Counted from the first letter of the stretch, positions 1 to 13,106 are shown. The stretch is 64,000 bases of DNA from Phlebopus portentosus (GCA_037892935.1 JAYXKI010000019.1:372001-436000), one strand, 5' to 3'. Numbers and translations are program-made. The notes: generated by a model not told the origin, from the letters alone.

Positions 1-1250
1 CTATTAATGGCCCGAGACTGATCTATAAATGGTCAGATGTGTGTGTCCAAGTCTGGAATGTAATCCTACCATGAGTAACAGGCTTCAGATACTGCTTCCA
101 AATGGACGCGAGTTATAGCAAGTGAGTAGTTACAGCACGTTCCTCATTTCTGACATTGACTGTTATTCAGATTGGGTTACTGTCATTCTGATGGATTGCA
201 AGTTACATAACACAATATTGTGTTGCTCACACTGATGACTGCTACAGATATTCTCATGATACGGGTCCTCGCTCTCTTCTCTAGGGGTAAGTAGCCTTTG
301 CTGTTCTCAACTACAACGCTATCAATCATTCTTAAAACGTTACTTGCGGTGGAGGTGGCTTTCAAACTTGGTTTAACATATATAACACACATTTGGAACC
401 TACTGTAGTAAGTTTATACAATCGACCATCACAGTAACTGAATTCTGTTTTAGCCATACTTGGCGAACTTGCAAAAAAATATGACAGTTTGTGGTACAGA
501 CAGTGATCCACCGTGGCAGTGGACAATGGTTGACTGGTAAGTGACATACATTGTCTTCGTACATCGCTCAACCTAGGACAGAATAATTCCAATGGTATAC
601 GGAGCGATTATCATGATACTCGCTCTGTACAAGGCGAAAGAGTATTGGAAGATATTGGCCGGTTTCAAAGACTTCACCCTGGTTAAGGTTCTTATGCAAG
701 ACCCGGTTCTGTACTTCATGCTGTAAGTGTAAGCCGCCTCCTGCCAATGGGACAGTTGATTGACAATCTCGAACAGCGTCATTCTCAATTCCGTTTTCAA
801 TATCATTGCTTTCAGGCTAGGTGTTTCAAACTAATTTCTGGAGAATCTTTTAGCTATTTTCGGAAACCCTTCATTGGCTTTCGCTACTTGGAAGCCGTAT
901 GCTGTTTAACCTGAAGGAAGCAAGAGAACGAGGTCAGAATGAGGGAACGAGCTATAATCTTTCATCCCGGACGGTGAGCGAGATGGACTTTGCAGATCCC
1001 GGAAATCACCAAAGGTACTTTCGTTCTTTCCTGCGCAATAGTTGGGGCCTGAATTCAATTTCGGTGTAGGGAGAGCGGAATGGAGGATGCTGCATGTGCG
1101 GATGGAGGTACAGGAGAGGCGTGGTCTCAGCCTCTCGGTCTAGAGCACAAAGGCGCTTACGAGTGGCTTATCTATGGTTTCCGGTTCATTGGTCGTCCAG
1201 ACAAATTACACTCGGTCCTTATACCGGTTGCAGTCGACTTCCGGTCTTAA
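1..1250 (+). pseudogene. DUF6533-like membrane protein gene, broken copy, 5' end outside window
   Basis: I recognise this by comparison with the intact paralogue on the other strand at 6374-8063. Matching pieces occur in order: WVTVILMDC near 173, ILMIRVLALFSR near 250, ILKTLLAVEVAFKLGL near 330, the helix LALYKAKEYWKILAGF near 620, then LLGSRMLFNLKEARERG near 880 and an acidic last exon ending in TAA at 1248-1250. DUF6533 proteins are fungal multi-pass membrane proteins of unknown role. An in-frame TAG follows the LFSRGK segment at 292-294, and another in-frame stop follows the GVSN segment near 830. No splice site nearby removes the first, so I call it a pseudogene. The 5' part is cut by the window edge and exon edges are approximate. 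Confidence 0.6.
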
Positions 1251-2958
1251 TTTACTTACGCTGATTTTGACACTTGTTCTTGTGTATGTTCGCGTTTCTC
1301 GTTGCTATTATTTACATGTATATATCAGAGTTTGTTCCTTGTGTGTAATTGGCAGTTGGTCTGTATCAGAATGGACCGTTGCGTTTTGTCTCATTTCGCC
1401 TAGTTTAATTTTTTTGATGTCCATCAACGGCAAGTCAATAAGCGAAATCAGGTCTATTCAGCGTGGCGAATCAAATTTCACGGAATAGTTACCAGCACTG
1501 TTTTATTATATTTGTCCTTCTGTTTTTTAGTATCGGGAGTTGCAGGGCGTTCTTCAATTTTGATAAGCATATTCGTTCTTTCCTAAACACTTACCGAGAT
1601 TTGACTTTGACCACAATGCAGGGAGAGTGGAAGCGAATGCATCACAAGTACGCACGACGGTGTTGCCGTGGCAGAGGCATGATCTTAGTTCCTCGATAGT
1701 GCACTTAGAGTCCTCTGCCTGTGTTTTGTTCTTGAATTCCTGCTTATTGGCATCATGTGTTTGTTTCTTGGGCCTGCGCTGCGCTGCACTTGTTTTCGAA
1801 TCTTTATTTATTCACGCTGGTACCAACATCTACTTTTATACGTATCCGCATTTGTCGATATTCTATCCCGCGAGCAGCTGTTTTGATCAATGATGCGCTG
1901 TTGATTTCTCCCTTTATGTCAGTTCGTACTCGATGTTGATCCAGCAAGCCAATCGAGGACTGCGTATGATATCCATGTCTAATCAATGTGACAATTTCGA
2001 AGAATGACGTATGCTTTGTGCAACAGATAATTGTAATTCTGAGATACTTAAAAAGATTCGATCTCGCGTGTACTTGAATTGTCTAAAGTTTTCTACCAAT
2101 TGATGCTTGGCGTCTATCATCGAGAGTGAATACTGAGGTCCCACTCAACAAGGTGACGAGTCTCTGACTTTTCATCTATCATTGTTGGAGCCAGAGGATG
2201 ATCTCCACTCCTCATGTTGGAAATCTGGTCATCGTAAGTTACATAACTGGGTGGATTTGGCATTGGCGAAGTAAGCATTCGAATTCTCGTTGCACAAGGA
2301 GGCAAGTCGATCGATCGTTTCCCAAATATTAAATGCGGTGGAGTTTTCCCGATTAGTTGAATCGGAGGCATTACGAAGGAGCGAACGTGCTGTTATCGCG
2401 AACTTCTCTTAGTCGTCGGTTAGGATAGTATGATGTCATACATGATAGAAAATGATCAGAAATATGCTAAATTTGGAATATAAATTGCTGGTATTGGACT
2501 GGATCTCCGCTGTGCTGAGCTTGTGATCAATTCTTTATCCACTCTTCTCGTCGAATCATATGAAGTCAATCCAGGGATGATATGCGATATCGAGAGGATA
2601 AACGAGAAATTGCAGCCAGTTTGCAAGGTCAGGTCGAGGCATGGATGGATGGGAAACATAATTTTGTCGCTAGTCAAGTCAGAGTCGAGTGGAGAACGCG
2701 GGAAGCCGTATTTATGGTCGGGTTTGCGTCGGGATGCCCGGCTCGGAGCACCGTTGCGCACGTGATCTAAACTCCGTTGCGTCACTTACTTGAGAGCAGA
2801 GCAAGTTTATATTCGAACCAGCGCGAGAGTCTCTGAGCCAGCCTCAGCCTCCGCCACACACAAGCGTCCCAGCGTCGCCCCGTCCTTCTCTTCCTCTTAC
2901 CATAATCTCATCTGCCGTGCTCGGTACTGCAGTGAGCTCGTAGTCGTTCGTGTAGCTG
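1251..2958. other. intergenic, no gene recognised
   Basis: Only short overlapping open frames of under 110 codons on both strands, with no domain signature, no repeat and no plausible exon chain. The last few hundred bases should contain the glycogen synthase promoter and 5'UTR; I see no clear TATA box. Confidence 0.5.
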
Positions 2959-5714
2959 ATGTCTGTCCCAGAAAAACGAGACATAAAACAGCCCCTCCTT
3001 TTCGAGGCGGCATGGGAGGTTGCAAACAAAGGTCGGTGGCGCCTCTCCTTTTCATCATCTAGAAGCTAGTTCATGCTTCAATCGCGCGTAGTTGGTGGTA
3101 TATACACCGTCATTAAGACAAAGGTCCCAGTAACAGTCTCAGAATATGGAGACCGATACTGCCTAATCGGGCCTCTCAGCTACAAAACTGCGCCGATGGA
3201 GGTTGATGCTCAGGAACCAGAGGACGAGCATATGAAGGCGGCGATTGAGTCGATGCGTTCGCGTGGGATCAAGACCCTATACGGGCGTTGGCTCATCGAG
3301 GGTGCACCCCGAGTATTGCTCTTTGATACAGGGAGTGCATACCATCATCTCGACGAGTGGAAGGGCGATCTGTGGAATTTGGCTGGCATTCCAACTCCAC
3401 CAAATGATCATGAGACGAATGAGACCATTGTCTTTGGGTATCTCGTTGCGTGGTTCTTGGGCGAGGTGAGATCGATTTTTCCTTTTTTTTTCTTCTTGAA
3501 GTTGCCTTTTGTGTCAGACTGACGACGAATCTTTGCCATCATGCAGTTTGTCTCTCACCAATTGAACAAACCTGTTATCGCGCATTTTCACGAGTGGCAA
3601 GCCGGCTTGGCAATTCCCTTATGTCGTAAGAGACATATCGACGTGACCACTGTCTTCACGACGCACGCAACACTGCTCGGACGTTATCTCTGTGCGGGAA
3701 GTGTCGATTTCTATAACAATTTGCAATACTTCGACGTTGATCACGAGGCCGGAAAGCGCGGCATCTATCATCGGTACTGTATCGAGCGGTCCGCGGCGCA
3801 TTGTGCGGATGTTTTCACAACCGTTTCTCACATCACCGCGTACGAAGCTGAGCATCTTCTCAAGCGCAAACCCGACGGTGTTGTCCCGAATGGCCTTAAC
3901 GTCGTCAAGTTCCAAGCAATGCACGAGTTCCAGAACTTGCACGCTCGAGCGAAGGCCAAGATTAACGAATTCATCCGAGGTCATTTCTACGGGCACTACG
4001 ACTTTGATATCGACAATACGTTATACATGTTCACGGCGGGACGGTATGAATATCGCAATAAGGGTGTCGATATGTTCATCGAATCGCTGGCGCGACTGAA
4101 CTATCGTCTTCAGAAGTCCGGCTCAACAGTGACGATTGTTGCATTCATTATCATGCCTGCTGCGACACAAAGCTACACTGTCGAAGCGCTTAAGGGACAG
4201 GCCGTTATCAAGCAGCTTCGGGACACAGTCTCGGATATCACCAGCCGTATAGGCGAACGCATATTCGAGCACGCAGCTCGTTATTCGGGGTGAGCCGTTT
4301 CATATTCCGTATCACGAGCCATCTCCAACTTTCTCCTTAGTGAATCCGGAACAGAGTTCCCATCGATCGACACGCTCCTATCAGACCAAGACAAGGTCCT
4401 CCTAAAACGGCGTATCTTCGCGCTCAAGCGTAACTCTCTTCCGCCAATCACGACGCACAACATGGCGGACGACGCGCATGATCCGATCCTCAACCAGATC
4501 CGCCGCGTTCAGCTGTTCAACTCACGTCATGATCGGGTGAAGATTATCTTCCATCCAGACTTCTTGAACGCGAACAACCCGATTTTGGGATTGGACTATG
4601 AGGAGTTCGTGAGGGGTTGTCATTTGGGTGTGTTCCCGAGTTATTACGAACCGTGGGGCTATACGCCGGCGGAATGTACAGTGGTACGTGTTTCCGTTCC
4701 GCTTGCGTCATTATCTATCTTGTTCCGTTACTACTTCCGTCAAACTTCCTTGGACCTGAACGCTAACTTTGATATTTGATCTCGTTTCCATAAATAGATG
4801 GGCGTACCATCAATCACGACGAACTTGTCCGGATTCGGGTCATTCATGCAAGACCTCATCGAGGAGCCTGCAGACGAAGGGATCTATATCGTCGATAGGA
4901 GAATGCAATCGATCGAGGATTCCGTGAATCAATTGACGGACTTCATGCAGACGTTCTGCAACAAGACGCGTCGGCAGCGGATCAACCAGCGCAATCGCGT
5001 TGAGAGGCTCAGTCCGTTGCTGGATTGGAAGAATTTGGGAATCGAGTATTCAAAGGCGAGGCAGTTGGCGTTGAGGAGGGCGTATCCTGACTCGTTCACG
5101 GACGATGAGGAAGAGTATGAATACACTGGTGGACTCGAGAGGATGCCGTTTTCGATGCCTGGATCACCGAAGTTTAGGACTGGGATGGCGACGCCAGGTG
5201 ATATGGGAACGTTGACGGAAGAGGTAAGGATGGCTTTTAGGAGCTATACGGTGATCATTGCTGATGGGAATGAGCGTTACAGATGCAGTCATTGAATACG
5301 AGTGACTATCGCGGAACGATGTGGCCAGGGAAGGAGGAAGAGGAGGAAGGCTATCCATTGTACGTTTTAATGTCCTTTCCTTGTTCTGTCGTGTTCTCCT
5401 CTCCCTTTTCCGATTTCCGCTGCGGACGTTTTGTACTTCGTCTCGCATCTTCTTTGTTCTTTGTCCATAGAGTCTCTTCATGCGCCCATTATATTTCTAT
5501 TTTCTTCGGTTCCTACGAGCTTATCTAACTTCATTTCTGCCACGACTGTAGCCCGCTAGTGATGAAGGTTCGTTCTCGTGCAAGTTCTATTCGTTCAGGC
5601 GCGAGTACACCCGGAGGTGGAGCGTACAAGAGTCTAAGCGAGCGCGACTTGCAGAAGGCGGATGCTGCCCTGAGTCATGTGAACGAGCAAGTCAAGATTA
5701 ACGGGGCGCACTGA
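2959..5714 (+). CDS. GSY1: glycogen synthase (GT3), seven exons, 732 aa
   Basis: Cytosolic enzyme that adds glucose from UDP-glucose to growing glycogen. Exons: 2959-3031, 3092-3465, 3547-4289, 4341-4683, 4798-5223, 5283-5359, 5552-5714; phases agree and give 732 codons, the usual fungal length. The ATG at 2959 begins MSVPEKRD and leads into the conserved AAWEVANK, which joins VGGIYTVI across intron 1. Other landmarks are AHFHEWQAG, the catalytic loop EPWGYTPAE (Glu500 and Glu508) and an Arg-rich segment at about 569-581 that in yeast Gsy2 binds glucose-6-phosphate. The Ser/Thr-rich tail ([12 protein letters not shown]) resembles the phosphorylated regulatory tail of the family. Intron 1 uses the unusual donor GTCGGT. 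No frame damage; the gene looks functional and single-copy. Confidence 0.96.
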
Positions 5715-6373
5715 GGGCGGCCGTGCTAATTAGAGATGAGATATGGGTGGTAGAATGTCCGAGTTCTTACTAAAGTCGTCTTCGCAATGAATGCGCTTCT
5801 CTCATCCCTTTCCCCTTTCTCGAAGGACATTTCAAGTCTTCGTATGGTCTGTCTTCTCTTCATCGTTCCCTTCCTGCTGCTATTTTCTTCCTGTTACGTT
5901 TACTGTTGCTGCTATTTGTTCCTTTTTCACCTTTTTCCCTCACTTCCTTCCTCAATGTAAATTGCGGATCACGTTGCATTTTCCCCATTTCACTTTCATA
6001 CTGTATATGTATACAGTGATACATTCTTCCCTATGCATTCATCGATTCATATATCATCTTTTCTTCCTTACTCATCCTTGGCGTTGCCTCGTCGCCTTTC
6101 CCAGACTTGACTTCATATCGCGTGCATTTTGTTCCGTACGGAGTTTCTGGAAGCTTCGTGGTAGGACTTGTTTGTGTTACCTGTAGGCGATTTGTGGTTC
6201 CTACACCTATGCATACTCCCATTCTCTCTCGTCACAGGATACACATTTATGCTTGTTTGGTTACCTGTGTCTATTTATGGTGCGAACGAGGTTCGATTGA
6301 TGATACCGACGAAACTTGAAAGTAGCGGGAAATACTGACGGAGCCAGAGAAATAAAGAGAGGTCAAAGTATGC
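5715..6373. other. convergent intergenic, T/C-rich 3' region
   Basis: Lies tail-to-tail between glycogen synthase (+) and the DUF6533-like gene (-). It is pyrimidine-rich, as fungal 3'UTRs often are. An open frame at 5791-6186 reads as low-complexity Phe/Ser/Cys and I do not regard it as a gene. Confidence 0.5.
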
Positions 6374-8063
6374 TCATAGATGAGTATCTGTTGCACGCTC
6401 ATCCGCGGTTGCGACATCTTCCGCCTCACTCTCCCTGCTCCAAAGCCGAAGTCAGGATTGAGCTGGTGACGAAAATACAAGAGGCTGACCTTTGATGATT
6501 GTCTCGGTCTGCAAAGTCCATCTCGCTCACTGTCCTGCACGAAATGGTATAGCTCGTTCCCTGGTTCTGGCCCCGCTCTCCGGCTTCCTTCAGATTGAGC
6601 AGCATCCGACTTCTGGGTAGTGAAAGGTATGAGGGACACTTAAACCGGACGCCAGGTAAGCGTTCGAATTTTCTCCCTTTGAAGTTATGAGACTGGAGAT
6701 CTAGCAGGAAGAAACACTATGCAAGTCATGAATTAATCGTTCTATGAACAGGAGGTAGCTTACAGCATGAAGTACAGGACTTGATCCTGTATAACATTGT
6801 TCACAAGCGTGAAACCTTTGAAACCGGCCGACATTCTCCAATACTCTGCGGCTTTGTACAGGGCGAGTATCATGAGTATAATTTCATATACCAATGTGAT
6901 CGTCCTAGTTCAGTGTGAGCTTCGTACCCAACATCATCACGCATCCCGTACCAGTGAATAACTATCCAATGCCACGGTGGCATGATATGGGCGGCACAAA
7001 GTTTCGCGTCTCCCACAAGTTCCTGCAATTCCGCTAGCAGCGAAAGTCAGGTCGTGGATTAGTGGGATGCAAACAACCTACGATGGTCGAAGGATGTCAG
7101 ATAGATCATCAATACCAGCTTGAATGCAGCCTCCAGACCAATTGAGATTTTGAGACATGTCGATAGTGTTACATCTGCACACTCATGAAAAGAATGATTT
7201 CTAACAAGTGCCGGTACATACTTTGAGAATATAGAGCGAGAACTTGAATCATGAGAATATCTGAGATGTTCATTAGCGGACAAGGCCGAGAGCAACTGGT
7301 TCGTCACTTGCAATCTATCAGAATGAGATAGAGCCATTCTATCAAGCAGATTAGCGACACATGCAAGAAAAGTTCCAGAATCACTCACTACCTATAGCGT
7401 AACTCCGTTTGTCGAAATTGCATATAATCTATTGTTCATGCCAAGGTTACATTCTCTTGGCCACTTACAACTACTCGTTCCAAGGTTAGTCGTTATTCAA
7501 AATAGGATATGTTGAAAACTCACTTTCGGAGAGTCGGGTTTATCACCCTTACTTATGCAAAGGAAGTAAGCCTCGCCCTGAGAGATATAGAATCCTTTAC
7601 TACTCACCACAAGCCGAAGCGGCAACACCAAGAATTCCTGCACATCGATTCTAGTATGTCATCATTAGAAGGTGTGCATCTCCCAGAAGTTTCAATACAC
7701 ACTATGAAATAAATAAATTCGATCAGTTTTTTCGTTTTTTTCTGAAATGTTTCAAAAAATGGAGGATTGTGTTCGGCCGAGATTAGAAATCTCGTAAGTA
7801 CCCAGAAATACTTCATCTACACACACAAAATGAGTAAATATGTACATATCAAAGCCATCGATGCGGAAACTCCCCTCGGTATCTATCGTGATAACTATAA
7901 TACATGTCAATGCTTGTACGAGACGAGAAACATTATGCTTACTGGTGTCATATACCAGAAGTATGAAAGTTGCAACCTGGATGTGCTGATCAACATAGAG
8001 GTCTAAGACGACGGGCATGACCTGGCTGGAATCAACAGGACCATTTTCGGAATGAGGAGACAA
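6374..8063 (-). CDS. DUF6533-like multi-pass membrane protein, multi-exon
   Basis: A fungal integral membrane protein family of unknown function. Reading the minus strand, the ATG at 8063 starts MSPHSENG and runs into HIQVATFILLVYDT (exon 1, 8063-7943). After an intron come IITIDTE, a segment KYFWVLTRFLISAEHN that matches the 'KxLYFLTRY' core of DUF6533, WLYLILIDC, ILMIQVLALYSQ, CLKISIGLEAAFKLVLMIY, then ILALYKAAEYWRMSAGF with YFML, then SRMLLNLKEAGERGQNQ and an acidic tail ending DTHL at 6374. Several exon edges are clear (donor after CTCAAA near 7229, acceptor TGTGCAG) but the small exons near 7750-7860 are uncertain. It is a paralogue of the broken copy at 1-1250, and the two face glycogen synthase from either side. 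Confidence 0.62.
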
Positions 8064-9285
8064 TGCCTTAGATAGCCAGGTTGCTAAGTCTGTGTATAAA
8101 TTTTTGGAACAAGGCTTCTTTTGTTATATATCCCCAACTTGAAGAACCCTGGATCCTGTGAGATCCATACACAAAACATGCAGGCAGTATAAATCTGCGC
8201 ACCACATGCGATTAAAATCCCACCGTCGTGTGACAGGTATGTATGTCCATATCGGATCATGAGGTTGCTAGACGGCTTAAAGTATAAAGTGTCGCATGCT
8301 ACACGGGCGGCACTGAATGGAGTGCATAATGCATCAAGACAAGTCATCGTGATGCATCACCAGTTCCCAGAGCCATCAGTACCAGGTCGAGACGACAGGA
8401 CTATCAAGACAACAGACGGGATGTGCAGTAAAGTTAACACCTCGGTGAAGTCATGACTAGGGCTCGAAGAAATCCTAACGTCTGGTGACCTGCAAGTTCA
8501 AAACTAGTTCCTGTCAATAGCGGCAAGCCATACTGACCTAGAACCAGTACCTGACGACCCAGCTGATGGGCTCGCTGCTAGCAGGCTCAGTGTTACCATC
8601 CACTAGGTTCGACTCGCTCTGAAGAATCTCCGAAGTAGCGATGAGTGCACGGAACAAGTAATTTGAAGTAAGTGCGTTGCATCGCGTTGCATCATCGCGT
8701 CAATACAGTTTTACCGTTAGACGGGAAGAAAAAGTAGCAATATTGAGGGGCGGGTCTTAGCGATCCCAAGGACACGACCTTCCGACATCATCACGGCTCT
8801 CACATATCGGCACAACGACTATGGAGCTAAATTCACCAGTAATCATAGCCTCCCCCGAATCAAATTTTACGATACCAAGACCTTACTTCTTTCCTGATAA
8901 GTCGCGTCTTCGATTCCACCGCTATAGTGAGCATCATTAGTCCCGAAAGATTAGCCTATCGAGTTTATGCAAGTTGAACTGTCTAAGTTGCCGAATATCA
9001 AAGAAAACATTCGGACAAACCATAACATGATGAGAAGATTAGATGCTCACCTGAAAATTGATCGTTTCACCCTCAGATTCTCAACAAAGCTTCTTCCATC
9101 AAAACTGTGAGTGACATTGTTCTCACCTACGGGCAGGGAATGTGTTGCATCCTATCGTTACGCCATCATTCTCGGTTACAAGACACGCGTGGACTATCTT
9201 CAACCCCTCGTTGTCTTCGTCATACTCTAGTATTAGCAACATCAAACACAGCGACATCATCCACACAATCGTGCCGGCTATCGAC
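8064..9285. other. intergenic between divergent-tail neighbours, nothing recognised
   Basis: Upstream of the DUF6533-like gene and downstream of the GH79 gene, both on the minus strand. Open frames are short, overlapping and without family features. A short direct repeat GCGTTGCATC occurs near 8677-8697. Confidence 0.45.
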
Positions 9286-11465
9286 TTAAAAACTCAACAA
9301 GACAATCTCTGTATCCTGGATCCCTACCTCAACGTTTCCATTCTCGACAGACAGTGTCTCCGTTTTGATCTGGCCACTCGGCCGAGCATCGCTTGTATCG
9401 AAAGACTGGCCTGCCCAAGTTATTCCGGTCGTGTCGTCTGCGTGACTATAGATACAAGATGGAAGGGTTGAATGTTGGTGACTTGGAAAAAACTTGTAAC
9501 GGGAGAAACTTGGGTACGTACCCTATAGCCAGTCGTTTCACCTTCACACTCCCACCTACGCTTCCCCCTTCAAAGCTCAACGTGACGTTCCTTCCACTTC
9601 TCTCAACATCCCCACTCAGGAATGCCACCGAATCAATCAACACGGCTCTCTTGAGTTTATTTCCCTCGAACACCGCGTACCCGCTCAACGCATCATCTGA
9701 GATATCGAGCTGAACGATACTCGAAGAGCCGGATGTCCCGACCGCCTCGGCTGCGATCAGCGCACCATAATATGCTGGTTGGATGTGCGGAGGTAACGGA
9801 GACGAGAGTGGCGACGCGTCGATTATTGAACGAGCTAATGTTATGGGTTGGATCTACGTACATTTCGAGGAAGTCTCGAATTAGTTCAGAAGATCGAAAT
9901 CAGACCGACAATAGGACTCGCCAAATTGTACCGAAACCCAATCCCCTCGTGGAAATGCATCCGCTTCACGCCCATTGACGCGGCCAATAACGTGTAATCT
10001 ACCAACCAGATTGCCGCTCCCGCCGCATTGCTAACGCCCGGTGCTCCGTGGCTGAAGTAGCTGTTTGTCTCACTATAAAGGCGTAAATTCGAGCGATTAG
10101 AGGTGTGCTGCACCGTAAACCGAGGTAGGGCTAAACGGTAAACAATGGCATGCCCAAGAAGTACATTGAATTGGGTCTCAAAACTCGTGGGATCGACAAG
10201 GGAAAAATCACATAATCATCAAAAAAAAAAGGGAAGAGCCCAATCACTAACTTAGAAGATCCAAGATACGCACCCCATAATAAAGTCAAGCCCACGGGCT
10301 TGCACAGATCCAATATCCTCGCCCAACACCGTCACATTCCCACGGATCGCACTCTTGGACATGAGTGAAGGAAGATTTGCTATACCTGCTACGCCACTTC
10401 CTGCAAGAAAATGGTATTGACTATAGAGCTTGAGTACGACAGATTGCAAACACACCAAAATACATGTGCTGGGAGATCCTGCAGTCACCTAAGTGTTAGT
10501 AAAACAACAAATTCGCACCAAACGGGTAGAAACGTACTCGTTGATTAGTTGCCCTTGAGGCGAATCTAGAAGTCCGCTCGCGACAGCATTGTCAAAGGAA
10601 AATCCAGAAGAGGATCCAGAATGAGCATTATGACTGAATGCAAGTCCGAAGAACTTCGGTCCAGATTTGCCCACGCCCGCGGCAACGGACACATTTCGTG
10701 CGAACTCCGTCCACCTACGTTTTCAGTCAGGCGATCCATTCCGATATACGCAGATCTAAGTCCAGAGAACGAGGAAGTGAATGAAACTGGGTGAATACGT
10801 ACTCCTTCACGTATTCCTGCACATCCCACGTACTCGGATCTCGATGTCCGTTGCTCCCATACAGATCCGGCTCATTCCCAATCTCGACAGCTTCGAGACT
10901 CACACCGTTCGCTCTCACTTCGGGAGAAGCAAATGCAGCGCGGACCGCACGTGCTTCAAGGAAAGCGGCGGTGATGTTGTTGGTGCCGAGATTGACGCCC
11001 CAAATAACGCGCGATCCATGCGGAAGATGTGAGGCAAGGGTGTAATATGCCGCTCCAACGGTTATATTCGTCGCTTCTGGGTAGGGCATCGTAGCAGTGG
11101 GGTCAGGGAAAATAGCTTCTGAAAACTGGGAGGAGACGAAGATCATAAGTTCGTAAGGCATTGGGCCAGCGCAGAGCGTTGCTCACCTTCGCACTGAAAC
11201 TGAAGTCCGTGTGGTCCTCTGAGTTAGCACCGATGCGGATACAAGGCGGCGCTCCTGTGCGCTCGGCGAGGTTTTCAAGAGTGTTTAAGAAGAACGTGTT
11301 GGGCGCGCCAGTGCCTGCCCAGTCTGTCCACCTGTCTTGCTCGATGGAAAACGAAACTAGACCAGCGTCAAGCACTGCTGCCGAGGACGGAGCCGTGGAT
11401 GGTACAGAGACGGAGACTGTCTGCGCTCTTACGATGCTGGCAACGAGCAACAGGGTGAGCAACAT
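9286..11465 (-). CDS. secreted GH79 beta-glucuronidase-like glycosidase, eight exons, 523 aa
   Basis: Predicted retaining glycosidase removing glucuronic (or 4-O-methylglucuronic) acid from extracellular glycans such as arabinogalactan proteins. Exons on the minus strand: 11465-11187, 11125-10803, 10714-10538, 10478-10456, 10400-10274, 10072-9922, 9853-9522, 9445-9286; phases agree and total 523 codons. A signal peptide MLLTLLLVASIVRAQ opens the protein. The acid/base is Glu178 in EIGNEPDLYG and the nucleophile Glu311 in MGETNSYFSHGAPGVSN. The C-terminal beta-domain has ITWAGQSFDTSDARPSG, typical of fungal GH79. Intron 6 appears to use a GC donor (9921), because the joint YNL/IQPITL needs it; a GT donor four codons later is the alternative. 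Intron 5 is long (about 200 nt). Confidence 0.92.
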
Positions 11466-11531
11466 GGCGGTGGCACGTCAGGTCGTACCAAGTTCGACGA
11501 CGAAAAAAGGAGAAAAGTCGACGGTCATCAG

Positions 11532-11540
11532 TATTTATAG
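11532..11540 (-). promoter_or_regulatory. TATA box of the GH79 gene
   Basis: The minus strand reads CTATAAATA about 70 bases before the ATG at 11465, a normal place for a fungal TATA box. Confidence 0.55.
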
Positions 11541-13037
11541 CCCCGCTGCTAGCCGCTCGAAATGACGTTCGACTGGCAGGAAAAGAAGATGGAGCGGACC
11601 GCGTTATTTATTTATTTTCCATTACTACTGTCAGCAAGATGAGAAAAGAAGACGAATAATATGATGCAGCTATGCGCAAGCGAACGGCAGAAGGCCAAAA
11701 CATGGTCAGCAGACTCTAATTTGGTGGTGGTCGGACGGAGAGCGGCAAAGGCGTCGCATCAGGAAAAAGTTATGGAAGGGAAGTCACGAGGCACGTTCTA
11801 GCTATATTTGGTAGAGTTCAATCAGAGCTGATCGGCGTGTCGATCACGCGGTGTGCATTCCAGCCCAGCCAGGCGTCGAAGCAGCCCTCTTCTGCCAGTG
11901 ACGGGGCACGACCTATAAACAGAACGAACTCACTTATATACATTTTGCCCGTTCGAAGTATTCTTGACTTGATCCCCAGCCTATATGGTAAGCACCGTCT
12001 TGAACGTGCACCACCCTGATCGTCTTCCGTTCTAATAGACCGCAATGATTCCATAATGGCTCCTATAAAGCTCTTTTCCAAATTAACTCTGACGACTTTA
12101 CCGGTACTCACGAACGTGGCAAAGAATCCCAACAAAATAGCTCTCACTCTATGCAACAGCATCTACGACTCTTCTGATCTGTCTTGCACTACTAGCAGGG
12201 TCTTTCGCCGTAGCACTGGCAGAGTCGCGACATAGTTTATTCCGATGCTATTTCTCGCTCTGAACGTGTAAAAGACTCCTGACTACGCGCATGACCCGCG
12301 ACTGCTTCCTCCTATATTTCATGAAATTTCTTCTGGATAGGAACGTATATAGACCTCTGGCTCTTCAGTCGAGTCGGAGGAAAAGCCGAAGGACTAATTT
12401 TAGTCAATTTGGGGTTGGACCACAAGCCGAATTGGGACCGAAAAATATGAACACAGTGTATGTCATCCTTCATATAAGAGCTGAATTCTGACACCTCTAT
12501 ACACGTTTGAATGCACGCTCTCCTGATCTACCTATTACTCCTGGTAAGACCTTTCTCCGTGACAGGATCTCGAAGCAACCTGTTTCAATGCCACTTTTCT
12601 TCTTGAAGGTACGCGAGGCTCCTGACTATGCGCATGACCCGATCCCAGTTCTCTCTATGTTCATGGAACTCGTTCTGGACAGGAATAATGCTCTTGTTCC
12701 TGAGTCGGATGAAAAACCGAAGGCATAATTTTAATCGAACTGTGGTTGGACCACAAGCCGAAAGGGGACTGAAAAGTATGAATTCAGTGTCTGCCTTCCT
12801 AGATCCTAGAGCGGCAGTCTGTCGTCTTCTCTATGCACGTTTGCACGCATCTTTGCTCACATAAAACCCGAATGAATCGGCTGTATAACGTTCGTCTGGT
12901 TTCTCGAGGTACAAACAAGTTCCGAATTGTAAAAGGATTTTGCACGTTCCCATCCAACATGTACAGCTGATCATCGACCATAGACGAAGCGTACTTCATC
13001 CTGGTCTTGCTTTTTATTCAGCAGTTTTCAGAGAAGG
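11541..13037. other. intergenic with an imperfect direct duplication
   Basis: No gene recognised. It contains two related copies of a stretch of about 240 bases (see the repeat entry at 12277-12860). The right end leads into the SSCP-1 promoter, the left border of the tandem array. Confidence 0.5.
12277..12860 (+). repeat. imperfect direct repeat, two copies about 333 bp apart
   Basis: The first copy (about 12277-12520) and second (about 12609-12860) share in the same order: CTCCTGACTA.GCGCATGACCC, TTCTGGA.AGGAA, GTTGGACCACAAGCCGAA, GGGAC.GAAAA.TATGAA, and a CTCTAT.CACGTTTG..CGC end. Similarity is patchy, so the duplication is old. No coding meaning is evident. Confidence 0.6.
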
Positions 13038-13045
13038 TATAAAAG
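13038..13045 (+). promoter_or_regulatory. TATA box of SSCP-1
   Basis: TATAAAAG, 62 bases before the first base of the ATG at 13107. It lies outside the repeated unit, which begins at about 13081, so none of the other SSCP copies has it. Confidence 0.65.
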
Positions 13046-13106
13046 AAAGGCGATCTGCTGGCGAGACGACAGCAATCCTATAGTAAACAGAAATCCACAA
13101 CTCACA

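Noticed and set aside
1174..1893. Chain of small plus-strand frames that could be a secreted protein
   Set aside because: Frames overlap without compatible splice sites. The first overlaps the end of the DUF6533 relic and the hydrophobicity comes from T-rich DNA.
5791..6186. 131-codon open frame after glycogen synthase
   Set aside because: Phe/Ser/Cys-rich low complexity from pyrimidine-rich 3'UTR, no family features, no start context.
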